From positions 2,482,501-2,546,500 of the forward strand of contig OY727094.1 of the NCBI GenBank assembly GCA_963402885.1: DNA of 64,000 nucleotides, read 5' to 3'. The notes under the pieces are model-generated. The model searched no databases. It was not told the origin of the DNA and worked only from the letters and a program-made list of their open reading frames with translations. Both the position numbers and the translations under genes were made by a program. Origin of the DNA: Antedon bifida. Lineage: Eukaryota > Echinodermata > Crinoidea > Comatulida > Antedonidae. Within the stretch, counting starts at the first letter, position 1. Each line of letters starts with the position of its first letter. Shown piece by piece: positions 63,232 to 64,000 of this stretch.

Positions 63232-64000
63232 CTAGAAAAATATAAAATATAATCATTTTTATAGTTTCAAGATTTCAAACCTTAAAAAATAAAATGTCAT
63301 ATTGCCCATATAGGAGAATGTGAAGAGGAACATCCAGAGGGGCATATAAGCACTTGCTTTAAAGATAAACGACAAAGTAAGTAAACAAAGTAAGATTTTC
63401 GAATTGCCATTGAATTCAAGTCAATTCATTCAGAGCATTCTACGGTCGAACCCTCACCACCACCTTAAGTTTTGTCCATTGTAAATGAAGACGACGATGT
63501 CAAAGGGACAAATGAGCTTAGTTCTCTCAAGCTCTGTCTACACTATCAAAATTTATGTGACTGTTACAAAAAATGTGATGTGCCCATATATGGATACGAT
63601 GATGTCATATCACTACCATATTTGAGCATATCATTACCATATTTGGGCACATCACACTTTTTAGTTTGATAGGGTAGACAGAGCTTCATTCTTAATCTTC
63701 AAGTTAAATTCAATATAAGGAGGAAAAAAATAATACAAATAAATATCAGAAAACAATTAATAGGGAAAACAAAAACATTGCCAGGCAAACAAGCAATTCT
63801 GGGATACTTTTAGTCATTTCTTGAACCGCAAACATTACAAATTTGTGCAAAAAGGAAAAAGCATCAACATTCAGACAAAAACAAATTTGGAATTATAATT
63901 GAGATGCGGGTTCAAAACCAAAAGTTTGACTAACTTTATTAGTAAGACTAGTCATCCCCGGTTCCCTATGTTAGTCGTTGTGATACTTAGAGCTTTTATC
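63232..64000 (-). other. Intron upstream of the FYVE exon
   Basis: No exon for the first half of the FYVE domain was found up to the edge. Contains a TWA MITE copy with TCA duplications (63530-63685). Confidence 0.6.
63530..63685. mobile_element. TWA foldback MITE, copy 17
   Basis: TCA on both sides, showing that the duplication is 3 bp even where the target is not TTA/TAA. Confidence 0.93.

Noticed and set aside
1-64000. Retroviral, LTR, Polinton or other capsid-bearing element
   Set aside because: No long terminal repeats, polymerase, integrase or capsid-like frames seen on either strand.

Overview
The window is AT-rich, intron-rich animal DNA. It carries parts or all of six spliced genes, one intronless-looking gene, and many small non-autonomous transposons. 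Protein similarity, intron style and the gene set point to an invertebrate deuterostome, possibly an echinoderm; the species cannot be fixed from sequence alone. No prokaryotic, viral or LTR-type element and no CRISPR array was seen.

Layout, left to right. (1) 1-18.4 kb, minus strand: the 5' part of a KSR (kinase suppressor of Ras) gene, six exons from the start codon to just before the C1 domain. (2) 18.7-23.2 kb, plus strand: a complete ten-exon RFC5 gene, head to head with KSR across a 306-bp promoter with E-box, CRE and E2F-like sites; one of its introns looks U12-type. (3) 26.7-30.7 kb, minus: a complete four-exon PPM1D (WIP1) phosphatase gene. (4) 36.2/40.9-48.2 kb, plus: a SPECC1/SPECC1L (cytospin) gene whose last coding exon is tandemly repeated after the stop. 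(5) 51.3-52.1 kb, plus: a single-exon sulfotransferase-like gene. (6) 53.8-59.2 kb, plus: a complete 14-exon SMYD4 gene. (7) 63.06-63.23 kb, minus: the last exon of a FYVE-domain gene, best guess MTMR3/4, tail to tail with SMYD4.

The vertebrate counterparts of all the recognised orthologues lie, from memory, on human 12q24 (KSR2, RFC5), 17 (KSR1, SPECC1, SMYD4, PPM1D, MTMR4) and 22q (SPECC1L, MTMR3). The window therefore looks like an unduplicated piece of the ancestral linkage group behind that paralogon. The KSR-RFC5 divergent pair appears to match the human KSR2-RFC5 neighbours. KSR (Ras/MAPK scaffold), RFC5 (clamp loader) and PPM1D (damage-response phosphatase) bear on growth and replication, but no shared operon-like logic is implied beyond the shared promoter.

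Repeats: the main family is a 115-205 bp foldback MITE with ends AGCTCTGTC/GACAGAGCT and 3-bp TWA target duplications (PIF/Harbinger-like). There are 17 copies, one inserted exactly in a SMYD4 splice donor. Other families are a TA-flanked MITE (CAGTAGAACC ends), a MITE with 6-bp duplications (CAGGCCTTG ends), a CAGTGGCGTAA element, several tRNA-derived SINEs, and numerous short tandem arrays.
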